NCBI GenBank assembly: GCA_946886325.1
Contig: CAMPIK010000003.1
Location: 1 to 23,498 of the forward strand
From: an uncultured Shinella sp.
GTDB lineage: Bacteria; Pseudomonadota; Alphaproteobacteria; Rhizobiales; Rhizobiaceae
Length of the DNA: 23,498 nt
Direction: 5' to 3'
Shown: in pieces, positions 1 through 7,603 of the stretch
How the letters are laid out: every line of letters begins with the position of its first letter
Position numbering within the stretch: the first letter of the stretch is position 1
The notes under the pieces: generated by a model
What the model was told of the DNA's origin: nothing
Database searches by the model: none
The model's input: only the letters and a program-made list of their open reading frames with translations
Program-made: the position numbers and the translations under genes

Positions 1-469
1 TGCGCGGCACGTTGCGAATGCCGAAGGCGATCGTATAGGCATCGAAGCTGCGGTCCTCGAAGGGGAGATCCTCGGCGTTCGCCTCGACGAAATCGAGGTT
101 CGCGGAGAGGCCCTTCTTGCCTGCGCGGTCCGCACCGACGGCGAGCATCGAGCCGTTGATGTCGAGCACCGTCGCATGGGCCAGCCGATCGGAGGCCTCG
201 ACGATGCGGAAGGCGATGTCGCCGGTCCCGCCGGCTACATCCAGCACGCGGTAGGCCGGGTCCTTGCGCGGGTTGAGCGCCGCGATCATCGCATCCTTCC
301 AGGCGCGGTGCAGCCCGGCGGACATGATGTCGTTCATGATGTCGTAGCGCTTCGCGACCTTGTGGAACACGTCGTTGACGAGAGCCTGCTTCTCGCCTTC
401 GCCGACCTTGCGAAAGCCGTAGGAGGTTTCCATCCCGCCATCGGCGGAGGTGCGCTGCTGTTCGTTCAT
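1..469 (-). CDS. ubiE: UbiE, ubiquinone/menaquinone C-methyltransferase (partial, N-terminal 156 residues)
   Basis: SAM-dependent C-methyltransferase of ubiquinone biosynthesis (the 2-methoxy-6-polyprenyl-benzoquinol methylation step). The gene runs off the left edge, so only about 156 residues of a protein usually near 250 are visible. Seen directly: the UbiE signature YDxMNDxMSxGxHR around residues 42-55, SAM-binding motif [10 protein letters not shown] at 77-84, an acidic residue ending the next strand (VLDIN, 101-105) and NAEDLPF at 131-137. The ATG at 469 has a GGAG about 9 nt upstream. It diverges from mutM across 191 bp. In many Rhizobiales ubiE is followed by ubiB and coaBC; that part lies outside the window. 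The family assignment is secure. Confidence 0.96.
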   Translation of the reverse strand, partial: MNEQQRTSADGGMETSYGFRKVGEGEKQALVNDVFHKVAKRYDIMNDIMSAGLHRAWKDAMIAALNPRKDPAYRVLDVAGGTGDIAFRIVEASDRLAHATVLDINGSMLAVGADRAGKKGLSANLDFVEANAEDLPFEDRSFDAYTIAFGIRNVPR

Positions 470-644
470 CGTCGAGCTCCATCTGCCGGATCCTGCCGGC
501 GGGCGGACAATAGGACATGGCGTGTCGCCGGACCATCCCGGCCGGCCGTGATGCGGTGCGGCATTGCCGCGCTGGTATATAGGACATAGATGGGCGATAG
601 GGAAATGGCCGTGCGGACCAAAAGCACGCGAATGGTTACGAGGC

Positions 645-652
645 GGAAGGAG
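645..652 (+). promoter_or_regulatory. mutM ribosome binding site, decides the start
   Basis: GGAAGGAG ends 8 nt before the ATG at 661. The alternative in-frame TTG at 655 would lie only 2 nt from it. A start at 661 also puts the catalytic proline directly after the initiator Met, as Fpg chemistry requires. Confidence 0.8.
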
Positions 653-660
653 CCTTGCGC

Positions 661-1554
661 ATGCCGGAATTGCCGGAAGTCGAGACGGTCAAACGCGGGC
701 TTGCGCCTGTCATGGAAGGGGCGCGCATCGCGCGGGCCGAGATCCGCCGTCCGGACCTGCGCTTTGCGTTTCCGGCCGGCTTTTCAGAGGCGCTGACGGG
801 AGCCCGCATCCTGTCGCTCGGCCGCCGCGCGAAATACCTGCTGATCGATCTCGAAGACGGAAACGTCGTCATATCCCATCTCGGCATGTCCGGTTCCTTC
901 CGGGTCGAGGAGGGGTCGCCGGAAGGGGTCGTGCCCGGTGCGTTTCATCATGCGCGCAGCAAGGACGAGCGGCACGACCACGTCGTCCTGCACCTCGACA
1001 CGGCAAAGGGCCCGCATCGCGTCATCTATAACGATCCGCGCCGGTTCGGCTTCATGGACATGGTGCGGCGAGAGGGGCTGGCAGCGCATGCCTTCTTCCG
1101 CGATCTCGGCGAGGAGCCGACCGGCAATGCGCTTGATGCGGACTATCTGGCGGCGCGGTTCCGCGGTCGCCGGACCCCCTTGAAGGCGGCGCTGCTCGAC
1201 CAGAAGACCATCGCCGGCCTCGGCAATATCTATGTCTGCGAGGCGCTCTGGCGGTCGCATCTGTCGCCGGAGCGCATGGCCGGCAGCCTCGTCACCGCTA
1301 CCGGGCGACCGAAGAAGGAACTGGTGGTGCTGACGGAGGCGATCCGCGTCGTGATCGCCGAGGCGATCGAGGCCGGCGGGTCGAGCCTCCGGGATCATAT
1401 CCGCACCGACGGCACGCTTGGCTACTTCCAGCATTCCTTTTCGGTCTACGACCAGGAGCACGAGGCTTGCCGCACGCCGGGCTGCCGGGGCATCATCGGG
1501 CGCATCGTGCAAAGCGGGCGGTCGACCTTTCGCTGCGCAATTTGCCAGAAATGA
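661..1554 (+). CDS. mutM: MutM/Fpg, formamidopyrimidine-DNA glycosylase
   Basis: Bifunctional base-excision repair enzyme that removes 8-oxoguanine and formamidopyrimidines and cuts the abasic site by beta,delta-elimination. The 297-residue product begins MPELPEVE: after Met removal the N-terminal Pro is the Schiff-base nucleophile and the following Glu (E3) is catalytic. K59 matches the conserved DNA-contact lysine, HLGMSGSF (73-80) is the strand-intercalating region, and NDPRRFGF is conserved. The C-terminus carries the zinc finger, with cysteines at about 270, 275, 292 and 295 and the conserved GRSTF between them. The length is slightly above the usual 270-ish residues because of an insert near residue 85 that is common in rhizobial homologues. 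The enoyl-CoA hydratase gene follows after 24 nt, so the two are probably cotranscribed. Confidence 0.97.
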   Translation: MPELPEVETVKRGLAPVMEGARIARAEIRRPDLRFAFPAGFSEALTGARILSLGRRAKYLLIDLEDGNVVISHLGMSGSFRVEEGSPEGVVPGAFHHARSKDERHDHVVLHLDTAKGPHRVIYNDPRRFGFMDMVRREGLAAHAFFRDLGEEPTGNALDADYLAARFRGRRTPLKAALLDQKTIAGLGNIYVCEALWRSHLSPERMAGSLVTATGRPKKELVVLTEAIRVVIAEAIEAGGSSLRDHIRTDGTLGYFQHSFSVYDQEHEACRTPGCRGIIGRIVQSGRSTFRCAICQK

Positions 1555-1578
1555 CACGCATCGCCCTGGAGGCCCCAC

Positions 1579-2352
1579 ATGTCTTTTGAAACGCTCATCG
1601 TTGAAACGCGTGGCCGCGTCGGTCTCGTCACGCTGAACCGGCCGCAGGCGCTGAATGCCCTGAACAGTGCCCTGCTCGGCGAGCTGCGGCAGGCGCTGGC
1701 GACATTTGCCGGTGATGACGGGATCGGCGCGATCGTCATTACCGGCTCGGAAAAGGCCTTTGCCGCCGGCGCCGATATCAAGGAGATGCAGAACCTCGAT
1801 TTCGCCTCGGCCTTCATGTCCGATTTTGCGGCCGGCTGGGACGAGGTTGCCGGCTGCCGCAAGCCGGTCATCGCCGCCGTCAGCGGCTTCGCGCTCGGCG
1901 GCGGCTGCGAGCTGGCGATGATGTGCGATTTCATCATCGCCTCCGATACCGCCAAGTTCGGCCAGCCGGAGATCACGCTCGGCGTCATTCCGGGCATGGG
2001 CGGCACCCAGCGCCTCACGCGCGCCATCGGCAAGGCCAAGGCGATGGATCTCTGCCTGACCGGGCGGATGATGGATGCTACCGAGGCCGAGCGATCCGGC
2101 CTGGTGGCGCGGGTCGTGCCGGCCGACACGCTTCTCGACGAGGCGATCGCGGCTGCCGGCAAGATTGCCGGTTATTCGCTCCCTTCGGTTATGATGGCCA
2201 AGGAAGCGGTCTCGCGGGCCTTCGAGACGGTGCTGTCGGAGGGCATGCGCACAGAACGGCGGCTGTTTCACAGCCTTTTTGCCACCGAGGACCAGAAGGA
2301 GGGCATGGCCGCCTTCGTGGAGAAGCGCAAAGCGGCCTTCCGCAACAGGTGA
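1579..2352 (+). CDS. Enoyl-CoA hydratase (crotonase family)
   Basis: A 257-residue crotonase-fold protein that hydrates trans-2-enoyl-CoA to 3-hydroxyacyl-CoA in fatty-acid beta-oxidation. The two catalytic glutamates of bona fide hydratases are present: E111 in GGGCELAM (equivalent to rat Glu144) and E131 in GQPEITLG (rat Glu164). The oxyanion-hole segment [10 protein letters not shown] lies at 61-70. Length and residues fit a monofunctional short-chain hydratase rather than the long FadB fusion. The start at 1579 lies 24 nt after mutM, with a GGAGG about 9 nt ahead of the ATG. The pairing with mutM looks positional rather than functional. Other crotonase activities (isomerase, for example) are less likely because both glutamates are retained. 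Confidence 0.93.
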   Translation: MSFETLIVETRGRVGLVTLNRPQALNALNSALLGELRQALATFAGDDGIGAIVITGSEKAFAAGADIKEMQNLDFASAFMSDFAAGWDEVAGCRKPVIAAVSGFALGGGCELAMMCDFIIASDTAKFGQPEITLGVIPGMGGTQRLTRAIGKAKAMDLCLTGRMMDATEAERSGLVARVVPADTLLDEAIAAAGKIAGYSLPSVMMAKEAVSRAFETVLSEGMRTERRLFHSLFATEDQKEGMAAFVEKRKAAFRNR

Positions 2353-2387
2353 GGGCCGGCAAGCGCGGCATTTCGTGAATTTGCGCG

Positions 2388-2416
2388 TTGACGCGCGGCG
2401 GCTTTCCAGCTATACG
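2388..2416 (+). promoter_or_regulatory. Candidate rpsT promoter
   Basis: TTGACG (2388-2393), a 17-nt spacer, then TATACG (2411-2416). The element sits just beyond the hydratase stop codon and would start transcription near 2423, giving a leader of about 130 nt ahead of rpsT. It is the best sigma-70-type promoter in the window. Confidence 0.65.
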
Positions 2417-2556
2417 CCGCCCACAGTTTTGGAAAGCCGATCGAGGTTTTCCGATATTGCTCCCGAATTGCTTGCCCCGATATTTCGGACGACAGGTCGC
2501 AGTGACCCGGCACGGCGAAGGCGGAGTTCGTGTCAGGATTCTGAAGAGAGGCATAA

Positions 2557-2823
2557 ATGGCCAATACAACTTCGGCGAAAAAGGCGACCCGCAAGATCGC
2601 AAGCCGTACCGCAGTCAACAAGTCCCGCCGTTCGCGCGTCCGCAACTTCATCCGCAAGGTTGAAGAGGCCATCGCGTCCGGCGATCAGGCAGCAGCCGCT
2701 GCCGCGCTCAAGGCCGCCCAGCCGGAACTGATGCGCGCAGCCTCGAAGGGTGTGCTCCATTCCAATACAGCATCGCGCAAGGTGTCCCGTCTCGCGGGCC
2801 GCGTGAAGGCACTCTCCGCCTGA
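2557..2823 (+). CDS. rpsT: 30S ribosomal protein S20
   Basis: An 88-residue, very basic primary-binding 30S subunit protein. It begins [14 protein letters not shown], with the typical [23 protein letters not shown] stretch and the C-terminal helix with [19 protein letters not shown], which is diagnostic of bS20. The RBS is AGAGAGG about 6 nt before the ATG. It has its own promoter (2388-2416), a leader of roughly 130 nt and a strong terminator at 2852-2882, so it is a monocistron. In E. coli S20 represses its own translation; the long leader leaves room for this, but I cannot show a binding site. The position just ahead of dnaA is common in alphaproteobacteria. Confidence 0.98.
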   Translation: MANTTSAKKATRKIASRTAVNKSRRSRVRNFIRKVEEAIASGDQAAAAAALKAAQPELMRAASKGVLHSNTASRKVSRLAGRVKALSA

Positions 2824-2851
2824 CAACTTTTGAGCTATGCAATTAACGAAG

Positions 2852-2882
2852 AGCCCGGCGGCGACGCCGGGCTTTTTCTTTT
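2852..2882 (+). terminator. Rho-independent terminator of rpsT
   Basis: A perfect 9-bp stem (AGCCCGGCG at 2852-2860 with CGCCGGGCT at 2865-2873) closed by a GCGA tetraloop and followed by TTTTTCTTTT. It lies 28 nt past the rpsT stop. Confidence 0.92.
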
Positions 2883-2928
2883 GCTTTTCCCGGTTGCTAT
2901 GGCCAATGTGCAATGCTGCAACGTGTCA

Positions 2929-2956
2929 TTGCCGTGACAAATATTATGCTTATAAA
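2929..2956 (+). promoter_or_regulatory. Candidate promoter of a small RNA or long dnaA leader
   Basis: TTGCCG (2929-2934), a 16-nt spacer and TATAAA (2951-2956) in a markedly AT-rich stretch. A start near 2963 would place transcription directly before the GC-rich segment that ends in the U-tract at 3035-3051. Confidence 0.35.
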
Positions 2957-2962
2957 TCAATT

Positions 2963-3051
2963 GCTTGCAGGAGGTTAGCCGGGTTCCGATCCCCTCCCGT
3001 AACGGCAGCCGGGGCCCTTCGCGAGTCAAGCGAATTTTTATTTTTTTTCTT
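2963..3051 (+). ncRNA. Putative small RNA or attenuated leader between rpsT and dnaA
   Basis: A stretch of about 90 nt bounded by a promoter-like element upstream and a U-tract terminator downstream. Visible pairing: GGAGG (2970-2974) with CCTCC (2993-2997), extended inside by GG/CC around TTCCGAT, then a terminal stem TTCGC (3018-3022) with GCGAA (3030-3034). No ORF with a plausible start lies inside, although an exposed AGGAGG (2969-2974) would be an unused Shine-Dalgarno-like sequence. I do not recognise it as a known RNA family. It could equally be the terminated 5' end of a long dnaA leader. Confidence 0.35.
3018..3051 (+). terminator. Terminator-like hairpin with long U-tract upstream of dnaA
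   Basis: A short 5-bp stem (TTCGC 3018-3022, GCGAA 3030-3034) with a 7-nt loop, followed by TTTTTATTTTTTTTCTT. The stem is weak for a terminator but the U-tract is exceptionally long for such GC-rich DNA. Confidence 0.5.
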
Positions 3052-3162
3052 CCCGATGGGGTTCGGAAGTGCCCAAAAAACAAAGCCGTTGATTCATAAG
3101 CGATTCTCCCGACGGGCCCTCTTGGCGAGTCAGGATGCGCCTCCAGAGTCAACGCCAGACCC

Positions 3163-3177
3163 TTAATTTGGGGTAAA
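3163..3177 (+). promoter_or_regulatory. CtrA-like box upstream of dnaA
   Basis: TTAA-N7-TAAA, one mismatch from the CtrA consensus TTAA-N7-TTAA. It ends 8 nt before the candidate dnaA -35 element, where a bound response regulator could act. This is a single match to a short motif. Confidence 0.3.
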
Positions 3178-3185
3178 AATGGTGA

Positions 3186-3214
3186 TTGATCTTCCCGACC
3201 GATCCTGCCTAAAT
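3186..3214 (+). promoter_or_regulatory. Candidate dnaA promoter
   Basis: TTGATC (3186-3191), a 17-nt spacer and CTAAAT (3209-3214), which is close to the rhizobial -10 pattern CTATAT. Transcription would start near 3221, giving a leader of about 460 nt before the dnaA ATG at 3682. Confidence 0.35.
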
Positions 3215-3667
3215 GACTTCCACAGGGGACGCGGACATCACCGAAAAAGCGGTCGCCACACACTGCTCGCAAGGGCAGGATGACGCCACTTGTCTTCTGT
3301 AGCGGAACGTTTCCGTTTCGCATCACCATGACACCGGAAACCATTGCCCGATCGCCGTCGGCGATCGAACGATGTTTTTATGCAATTTTCAGTTGCGCCG
3401 GTGTCGCCGCGAGGACGGGGTGAAGGAACGGAATAGATCGGTCAGCTCGTAACGAGGGCGCCGGCCGGTCGAAACGAAGGCGCGGGTTCTTTTTCGTCGA
3501 TGCAGGCGAGGAGTCTCCGTGAGTATGACGAGGGGTTTCTAGCGGATTGGGGGTCCGCCGGGAAACAGGGGCACCGAAGCCGTAATGCTGCCGATGGCTC
3601 AGGCAGGATGCGGTGGACGTCAATCGGCGATGTGCCGGCAGCGATGCCGACACCGCAAAGCGAAGTT

Positions 3668-3673
3668 GAAAGG
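3668..3673 (+). promoter_or_regulatory. dnaA ribosome binding site (upstream start)
   Basis: GAAAGG ends 8 nt before the ATG at 3682, supporting the longer product. A competing AGGGGA (3774-3779) lies 10 nt before the in-frame ATG at 3790. Confidence 0.45.
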
Positions 3674-3681
3674 CGGCAAAA

Positions 3682-5235
3682 ATGCAGATGACGACAGCCA
3701 CGACGGCTGGTGCATTCGTTAACGGGGAAGATGCACTTCAGGCAATTTCGAATTCGAAAGGACACACGCAGACAGGGGACAAGACGGAGATGAAACATGA
3801 CGCGCTATTCGAACGGGTAAGTGCGCGTCTGAAGGCACAGGTCGGTCCGGACGTCTATGCAAGCTGGTTCGGTCGGCTCAAGGTTCACTCCCAGTCCAAG
3901 AGCGTGGTCCGCCTGTCGGTACCGACGACGTTCCTCAAGTCGTGGATCAACAATCGTTATCTCGACCTCATCACCAGCCTCTTCCAGCAGGAAGACGCGG
4001 AGATTCTGAAGGTCGAAATCCTCGTTCGCACCGCCACGCGGGGCGCACGCGTCAATATCTCCGACGAGACCGTCGCAACGACGGAACCGGCACCGGCGAC
4101 GCCGTCGCGGCGCTCGCAGGGCGCGCAGCCGATTTCGCAGGCCGCATCGTCATACCAGCAGGCCACGCCGAAGCCTTCGTCCACCGGCCAGCTCTTCGGC
4201 TCGCCGCTCGACCAGCGTTATACGTTCGAGAGCTTCGTCGAGGGCTCGTCCAACCGGGTGGCGCTCGCCGCCGCAAAGACGATCGCCGAAGCGGGTGCTG
4301 GCGCCGTGCGCTTCAATCCGCTCTTCGTTCACTCCAATGTCGGCCTCGGCAAGACGCACCTTCTGCAGGCGATTGCGATTGCGGCTCTGGCGAGCCCGCG
4401 CAGCCCGCGTGTGGTCTACCTGACCGCCGAATATTTCATGTGGCGCTTCGCAACCGCGATCCGCGACAATGATGCCCTGTCGCTCAAGGAAACGCTGCGC
4501 AATATCGACCTGCTGATCATCGACGACATGCAGTTCCTGCAGGGCAATTCGATCCAGAACGAGTTCTGCCATCTCCTGAACATGCTGCTCGATTCCGCCA
4601 AGCAGGTGGTTGTGGCCGCCGACCGGGCGCCGTGGGAACTGGAATCGCTCGACCCGCGCGTGCGTTCGCGCCTGCAGGGCGGCGTTGCGATCGAAATGGA
4701 AGGGCCGGACTACGAGATGCGGCTTGAAATCCTCAAGCGCCGGCTGGATGTCGCGCGGCAGGATGACACGACGCTCGATATCCCCGCCGATATCCTGAGC
4801 CATGTGGCCCGCAACATCACGGCAAGCGGTCGCGAACTGGAAGGCGCCTTCAACCAGCTTCTCTTCCGCCGCACCTTCGAGCCGCAACTGACGATCGAGC
4901 GCGTCGACGAACTGCTCGGCCATCTGGTTGCCGCCGGAGAGCCGCGCCGCGTACGGATCGAGGATATCCAGCGCGTTGTTGCCAAGCACTACAACGTCTC
5001 GCGCCAGGAACTGGTGTCGAACCGCCGGACGCGCGTGATCGTCAAGCCGCGTCAGATCGCCATGTATCTGTCGAAGACCCTGACACCGCGGTCCTTCCCG
5101 GAGATCGGTCGCCGCTTCGGTGGACGCGACCACACGACCGTGCTGCATGCCGTGCGCAAGATCGAGGATCTGATTTCCGGAGACACGAAGCTCTGCCACG
5201 AGATCGAGCTTCTGAAGCGGCTGATCAACGAATAA
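3682..5235 (+). CDS. dnaA: Chromosomal replication initiator protein DnaA
   Basis: AAA+ initiator that binds DnaA boxes and melts oriC. In the 517-residue reading, residues 1-36 are a weakly constrained extension. Domain I (helicase loading and oligomerisation) starts at M37 and runs to about 115, followed by a Ser/Pro/Gln-rich linker to about 172. Domain III carries Walker A SNVGLGKT (218-225), Walker B LLIIDD with D281 and D282, and the arginine-finger segment RVRSRL ending near R330. Domain IV has the DnaA signature GGRDHTTV at 480-487. Starts at 3682 and 3688 (MQM) have an RBS at 3668-3673; ATG 3790 would give 481 residues beginning exactly at the conserved core. The gene ends in its own terminator and appears monocistronic. 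Regulation is probably complex, given the long leader with GANTC and CtrA-like sites. Confidence 0.98.
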   Translation: MQMTTATTAGAFVNGEDALQAISNSKGHTQTGDKTEMKHDALFERVSARLKAQVGPDVYASWFGRLKVHSQSKSVVRLSVPTTFLKSWINNRYLDLITSLFQQEDAEILKVEILVRTATRGARVNISDETVATTEPAPATPSRRSQGAQPISQAASSYQQATPKPSSTGQLFGSPLDQRYTFESFVEGSSNRVALAAAKTIAEAGAGAVRFNPLFVHSNVGLGKTHLLQAIAIAALASPRSPRVVYLTAEYFMWRFATAIRDNDALSLKETLRNIDLLIIDDMQFLQGNSIQNEFCHLLNMLLDSAKQVVVAADRAPWELESLDPRVRSRLQGGVAIEMEGPDYEMRLEILKRRLDVARQDDTTLDIPADILSHVARNITASGRELEGAFNQLLFRRTFEPQLTIERVDELLGHLVAAGEPRRVRIEDIQRVVAKHYNVSRQELVSNRRTRVIVKPRQIAMYLSKTLTPRSFPEIGRRFGGRDHTTVLHAVRKIEDLISGDTKLCHEIELLKRLINE

Positions 5236-5263
5236 TCGCCATTTCCCGAGGAGGTGTGGCATT

Positions 5264-5294
5264 GGCCCGGGCCGTCTGGTCCGGGTCTTTTTTT
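5264..5294 (+). terminator. Rho-independent terminator of dnaA
   Basis: A 10-bp stem (5264-5273 with 5278-5287, including two G-U pairs) with a GTCT loop, followed by seven T residues. The opposite strand has no U-tract, so it serves dnaA and not the converging hemW. Confidence 0.9.
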
Positions 5295-5323
5295 GCGTGC
5301 GATGTCTGTGAGAACGCGCCGCC

Positions 5324-6505
5324 TCAGCAGGCGAGATCGGCGACGACGGCGTCGAGGATCAGCATGCCGGCCGGCGTGCAGCGCAGCCGGGAATTGCCGA
5401 GCCGCTCGACGAAGCCGTGATCGATGAGGAACTGCTCGCGGTCCGGATCCGGGTCGCGGCCGGAGAGCATCTGCCAGCGGGCGAGATCGACCCCTTCCTT
5501 GAGGCGCAGGCCCATCAGCAGCAGTTCGTCCGCCTGTTCCTGATAGTCGAGTATCTCCTGGTCGACCATGCCGTGGCCCTGCTGCTCGACAAGGCCAAGC
5601 CAGGCCTCGGGCCGGCGTTCCGTCGCGGTCGCGATCCGGGCGCCGGTCGTCGTCAGGCGTCCGTGCGCGCCGGGACCGATCCCGACATAATCGCCATAGC
5701 GCCAGTAGGTCAGGTTATGCCGGCTTTCGGCGCCGGGCCTTGCGTGGTTGGAGACCTCGTAGGCCGGCATGCCCTCGCGCTCGGTGATCTCCTGCGTCGC
5801 CTCGTAGAGCACGGCGGACTGCTCGCCGTCGGGAACGACGAGCTTGCCGGCCTTGTGCAGGCCGAAGAAGGGCGTGCCTTCCTCGATCGTCAGCTGGTAG
5901 AGCGAGAGATGGTCGACGGCATAGGAGATCGCCTCCGTCAGTTCCCGGTCCCAGGCCTCGACGGTCTGGTCGGGCCGGGCATAGATGAGGTCGAAGGACA
6001 TGCGCGGGAAGATGTCGCGCGCCAGCCGTATCGCCTTCAGCGCATCGGCGACGTCATGCAGGCGTCCGAGGAACTTCAGATCCCGGTCGTTCAGCGCCTG
6101 CACGCCGAGCGACACGCGGTTGACGCCGGCGGCGCGGTAGCCGCGGAAACGTTCCGCCTCGACGCTGGAGGGGTTCGCCTCCAGCGTGATCTCGATGCCC
6201 TCAGGCATGTGCCAGAGGCCGGCGATGCCGGAGAGAATGGCATCGACCGTCTCGGGCGCCATCAGCGACGGCGTTCCGCCGCCCATGAAGACGCTGGTGA
6301 CGGTGCGTTGGCCGGTCATCGCCCGCATCGCCTGCATTTCCTTCAGGAAGGCGGCGACGAAGCGCGGCTGGTCGACCGGCTGGTGGCGGACGTGGCTGTT
6401 GAAATCGCAATAGGGGCACTTGGCGGCGCAGAACGGCCAATGCACATAGACCCCGAAACCGGGGTCCATCGCCTCGCGGGGCCTGAATGTGGTGACCGCC
6501 GTCAT
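5324..6505 (-). CDS. hemW: HemW, radical SAM heme chaperone
   Basis: A 393-residue radical SAM protein. The cluster motif CxxxCxxC is at C26, C30 and C33 (FCAAKCPYC) and is followed by DFNSH. This is the HemW pattern: true coproporphyrinogen dehydrogenase HemN has a further cysteine right after the motif, which is absent here. GGGTPS (75-80) is the SAM-binding loop. HemW proteins bind heme and are thought to insert it into respiratory enzymes; older annotations call them oxygen-independent coproporphyrinogen oxidase. It starts 7 nt after the rdgB stop with an AGGGAA ahead of the ATG and is the last gene of the rph-VOC-rdgB-hemW unit. Confidence 0.93.
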   Translation of the reverse strand: MTAVTTFRPREAMDPGFGVYVHWPFCAAKCPYCDFNSHVRHQPVDQPRFVAAFLKEMQAMRAMTGQRTVTSVFMGGGTPSLMAPETVDAILSGIAGLWHMPEGIEITLEANPSSVEAERFRGYRAAGVNRVSLGVQALNDRDLKFLGRLHDVADALKAIRLARDIFPRMSFDLIYARPDQTVEAWDRELTEAISYAVDHLSLYQLTIEEGTPFFGLHKAGKLVVPDGEQSAVLYEATQEITEREGMPAYEVSNHARPGAESRHNLTYWRYGDYVGIGPGAHGRLTTTGARIATATERRPEAWLGLVEQQGHGMVDQEILDYQEQADELLLMGLRLKEGVDLARWQMLSGRDPDPDREQFLIDHGFVERLGNSRLRCTPAGMLILDAVVADLAC

Positions 6506-6512
6506 CGTTTCC

Positions 6513-7154
6513 CTAGGCTTCCAGGCAGGTTTCGACGAAACGCTTGAAGGCGCGGGCGCGATGCGACAGCGCCTCGGCCTCGCCGGGCTTCCAGCCGTGT
6601 TTCTCGTCCGCGCTCATTTCGCCGAAGGTGCGTTCGTGCCCCTCGGGCTGGAACACCGGATCGTAGCCGAAGCCCTGCGTCCCGCGCGGCGGCCAGACAA
6701 CCTTGCCCTCCACCTCACCGCGGAAGAATTCCGTGTGTCCGTCCGGCCAGGCGAGGCAGAGCACCGAGACGAAGCGCGCGCTGCGTGCGTCGTCCGGCGC
6801 GCCTTTTTCCGTCAGGGCGTCCTCGACCTTCTGCATCGCCATGGCGAAGTCGCGGCTGCCGTCCTCGCGCTCCGCCCAGTTGGCCGTGTAGACGCCGGGT
6901 GCGCCGCCGAGCGCGTCGACGACGAGGCCGGAATCATCCGATAGCGCCGGGATGCCTGCGGCCTGCGCGGACGCCAGCGCCTTGATCGCCGCATTCTCTT
7001 CGAAGGTCGTGCCGGTCTCGTCGGGTTCGGCGAAGGCAAGGTCGGCGGCCGAGCGGGCCTCGAAGCCGAGCGGGCCGATCAGGTCGCGGATCTCGGCGAT
7101 CTTGCCGGCATTGTGGCTTGCGACCACGATGGTCTTCGTTTCCAGTCTTCGCAT
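6513..7154 (-). CDS. rdgB: RdgB, dITP/XTP pyrophosphatase (HAM1 family)
   Basis: House-cleaning NTPase that hydrolyses dITP, dXTP and ITP to the monophosphate, keeping deaminated purines out of DNA and RNA. The 213-residue product has SHNAGK at 13-18 (nucleotide binding), FEENAAIKA near 51-59, SDDSGL at 72-77 with D73 and D74 as metal or catalytic residues, GFGYDPVF at 161-168 and SHRARAF at 197-203, all family signatures. I chose the ATG at 7154 because it begins directly before the first strand; the longer frame upstream only overlaps the preceding gene. The VOC-family gene ends 11 nt upstream and hemW begins 7 nt downstream, so the genes are cotranscribed. Confidence 0.97.
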   Translation of the reverse strand: MRRLETKTIVVASHNAGKIAEIRDLIGPLGFEARSAADLAFAEPDETGTTFEENAAIKALASAQAAGIPALSDDSGLVVDALGGAPGVYTANWAEREDGSRDFAMAMQKVEDALTEKGAPDDARSARFVSVLCLAWPDGHTEFFRGEVEGKVVWPPRGTQGFGYDPVFQPEGHERTFGEMSADEKHGWKPGEAEALSHRARAFKRFVETCLEA

Positions 7155-7165
7155 GGTCCTGTCCG

Positions 7166-7582
7166 TCAGATGATGTTCCAGAGGCCCGGCTCCGCGCATT
7201 CCAGGCTGTTGCCCGCGGGATCGCGGAAATAGATCGAGCGCGCGCCGTTCGGCCAGCGGAAATCGGCCTCGATCGCGATATCCGATTCCGTCAGGCGCGC
7301 CACCCAGGCGTCGATATGCTCGGCGGCCACGCGGAAGCAGGCATGTCCCTGTCCCGTCATTCCATGCGGCGGCACGGGGAAGGCGCCTGATGGAGGCGGA
7401 ACGACTGTTTCGTTCGCGTTGAAGATCAGGAGCACGCCAGGGCCGCACCGAAAGAAGACATGGCGGTTTTCATGCCGCGTGATCCGCTCCAGGCCGAGAA
7501 TCTCGCCATAGAAGTGCTCCGCCGCATCGAGGTCGTCCGCGTAGAGCGCGGTTTCCAGAATGCCTTCGAGCGGCGGCGTCAT
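7166..7582 (-). CDS. VOC-family (glyoxalase/bleomycin resistance/dioxygenase superfamily) protein
   Basis: A 138-residue protein with two beta-alpha-beta-beta-beta modules typical of the vicinal oxygen chelate fold: [24 protein letters not shown] (from residue 8) opens module one, and GHACFRV (79-85) with [15 protein letters not shown] (117-131) forms module two. E10, H80 and E128 are positioned to be metal ligands. The substrate cannot be read from the sequence; glyoxalase, lyase or thiol-transfer chemistry are all possible. A GGAGG lies about 10 nt ahead of the ATG. It sits 21 nt after rph and 11 nt before rdgB, so it belongs to that operon. Confidence 0.85.
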   Translation of the reverse strand: MTPPLEGILETALYADDLDAAEHFYGEILGLERITRHENRHVFFRCGPGVLLIFNANETVVPPPSGAFPVPPHGMTGQGHACFRVAAEHIDAWVARLTESDIAIEADFRWPNGARSIYFRDPAGNSLECAEPGLWNII

Positions 7583-7603
7583 CGGGGCGGCCTCCGTGCC
7601 TGA

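Larger units (their letters stand above)
2883..3681. other. Gene-free region upstream of dnaA
   Basis: About 800 bp without a supportable gene. It holds a promoter-like AT-rich segment (2929-2956), a hairpin with a long U-tract (3018-3051), a cluster of GANTC sites (3023-3150), a CtrA-like box (3163-3177), a candidate dnaA promoter (3186-3214) and a GC-rich perfect hairpin (3349-3367). The short reading frames crossing it have neither a good RBS nor a recognisable product. I found no cluster of DnaA boxes, so it does not look like the chromosomal origin. Confidence 0.7.

Noticed and set aside
571..600. CTATAT on the minus strand between ubiE and mutM as a -10 element
   Set aside because: No acceptable -35 lies 16-18 nt upstream on either strand, so I did not call a promoter.
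784..2271. Long minus-strand frame (495 codons) opposite mutM and the hydratase gene
   Set aside because: A codon-position shadow of high-GC genes; the His/Arg/Gly/Ala-rich product has no family features. The same holds for the frames opposite dnaA, hemW, rpoN, sppA and the methyltransferases.
2976..3000. tRNA T-arm-like sequence GGGTTCCGATCCC
   Set aside because: The loop TTCCGAT lacks the conserved purine and A of a T loop, and no acceptor, D or anticodon arms surround it.
2883..3681. Chromosomal replication origin next to dnaA
   Set aside because: Only one poor DnaA-box-like match (around 3215-3223) and no AT-rich unwinding element with iterated boxes. In rhizobia the origin is generally near hemE, not dnaA.
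3500..3691. Upstream ORF of 63 codons ahead of dnaA
   Set aside because: It starts with no Shine-Dalgarno, resembles no family and overlaps the dnaA start in another frame.
3442..3798. Minus-strand reading frames of 107 and 118 codons overlapping the start of dnaA
   Set aside because: No RBS, no recognisable protein family, and overlap with the leader and coding region of dnaA.
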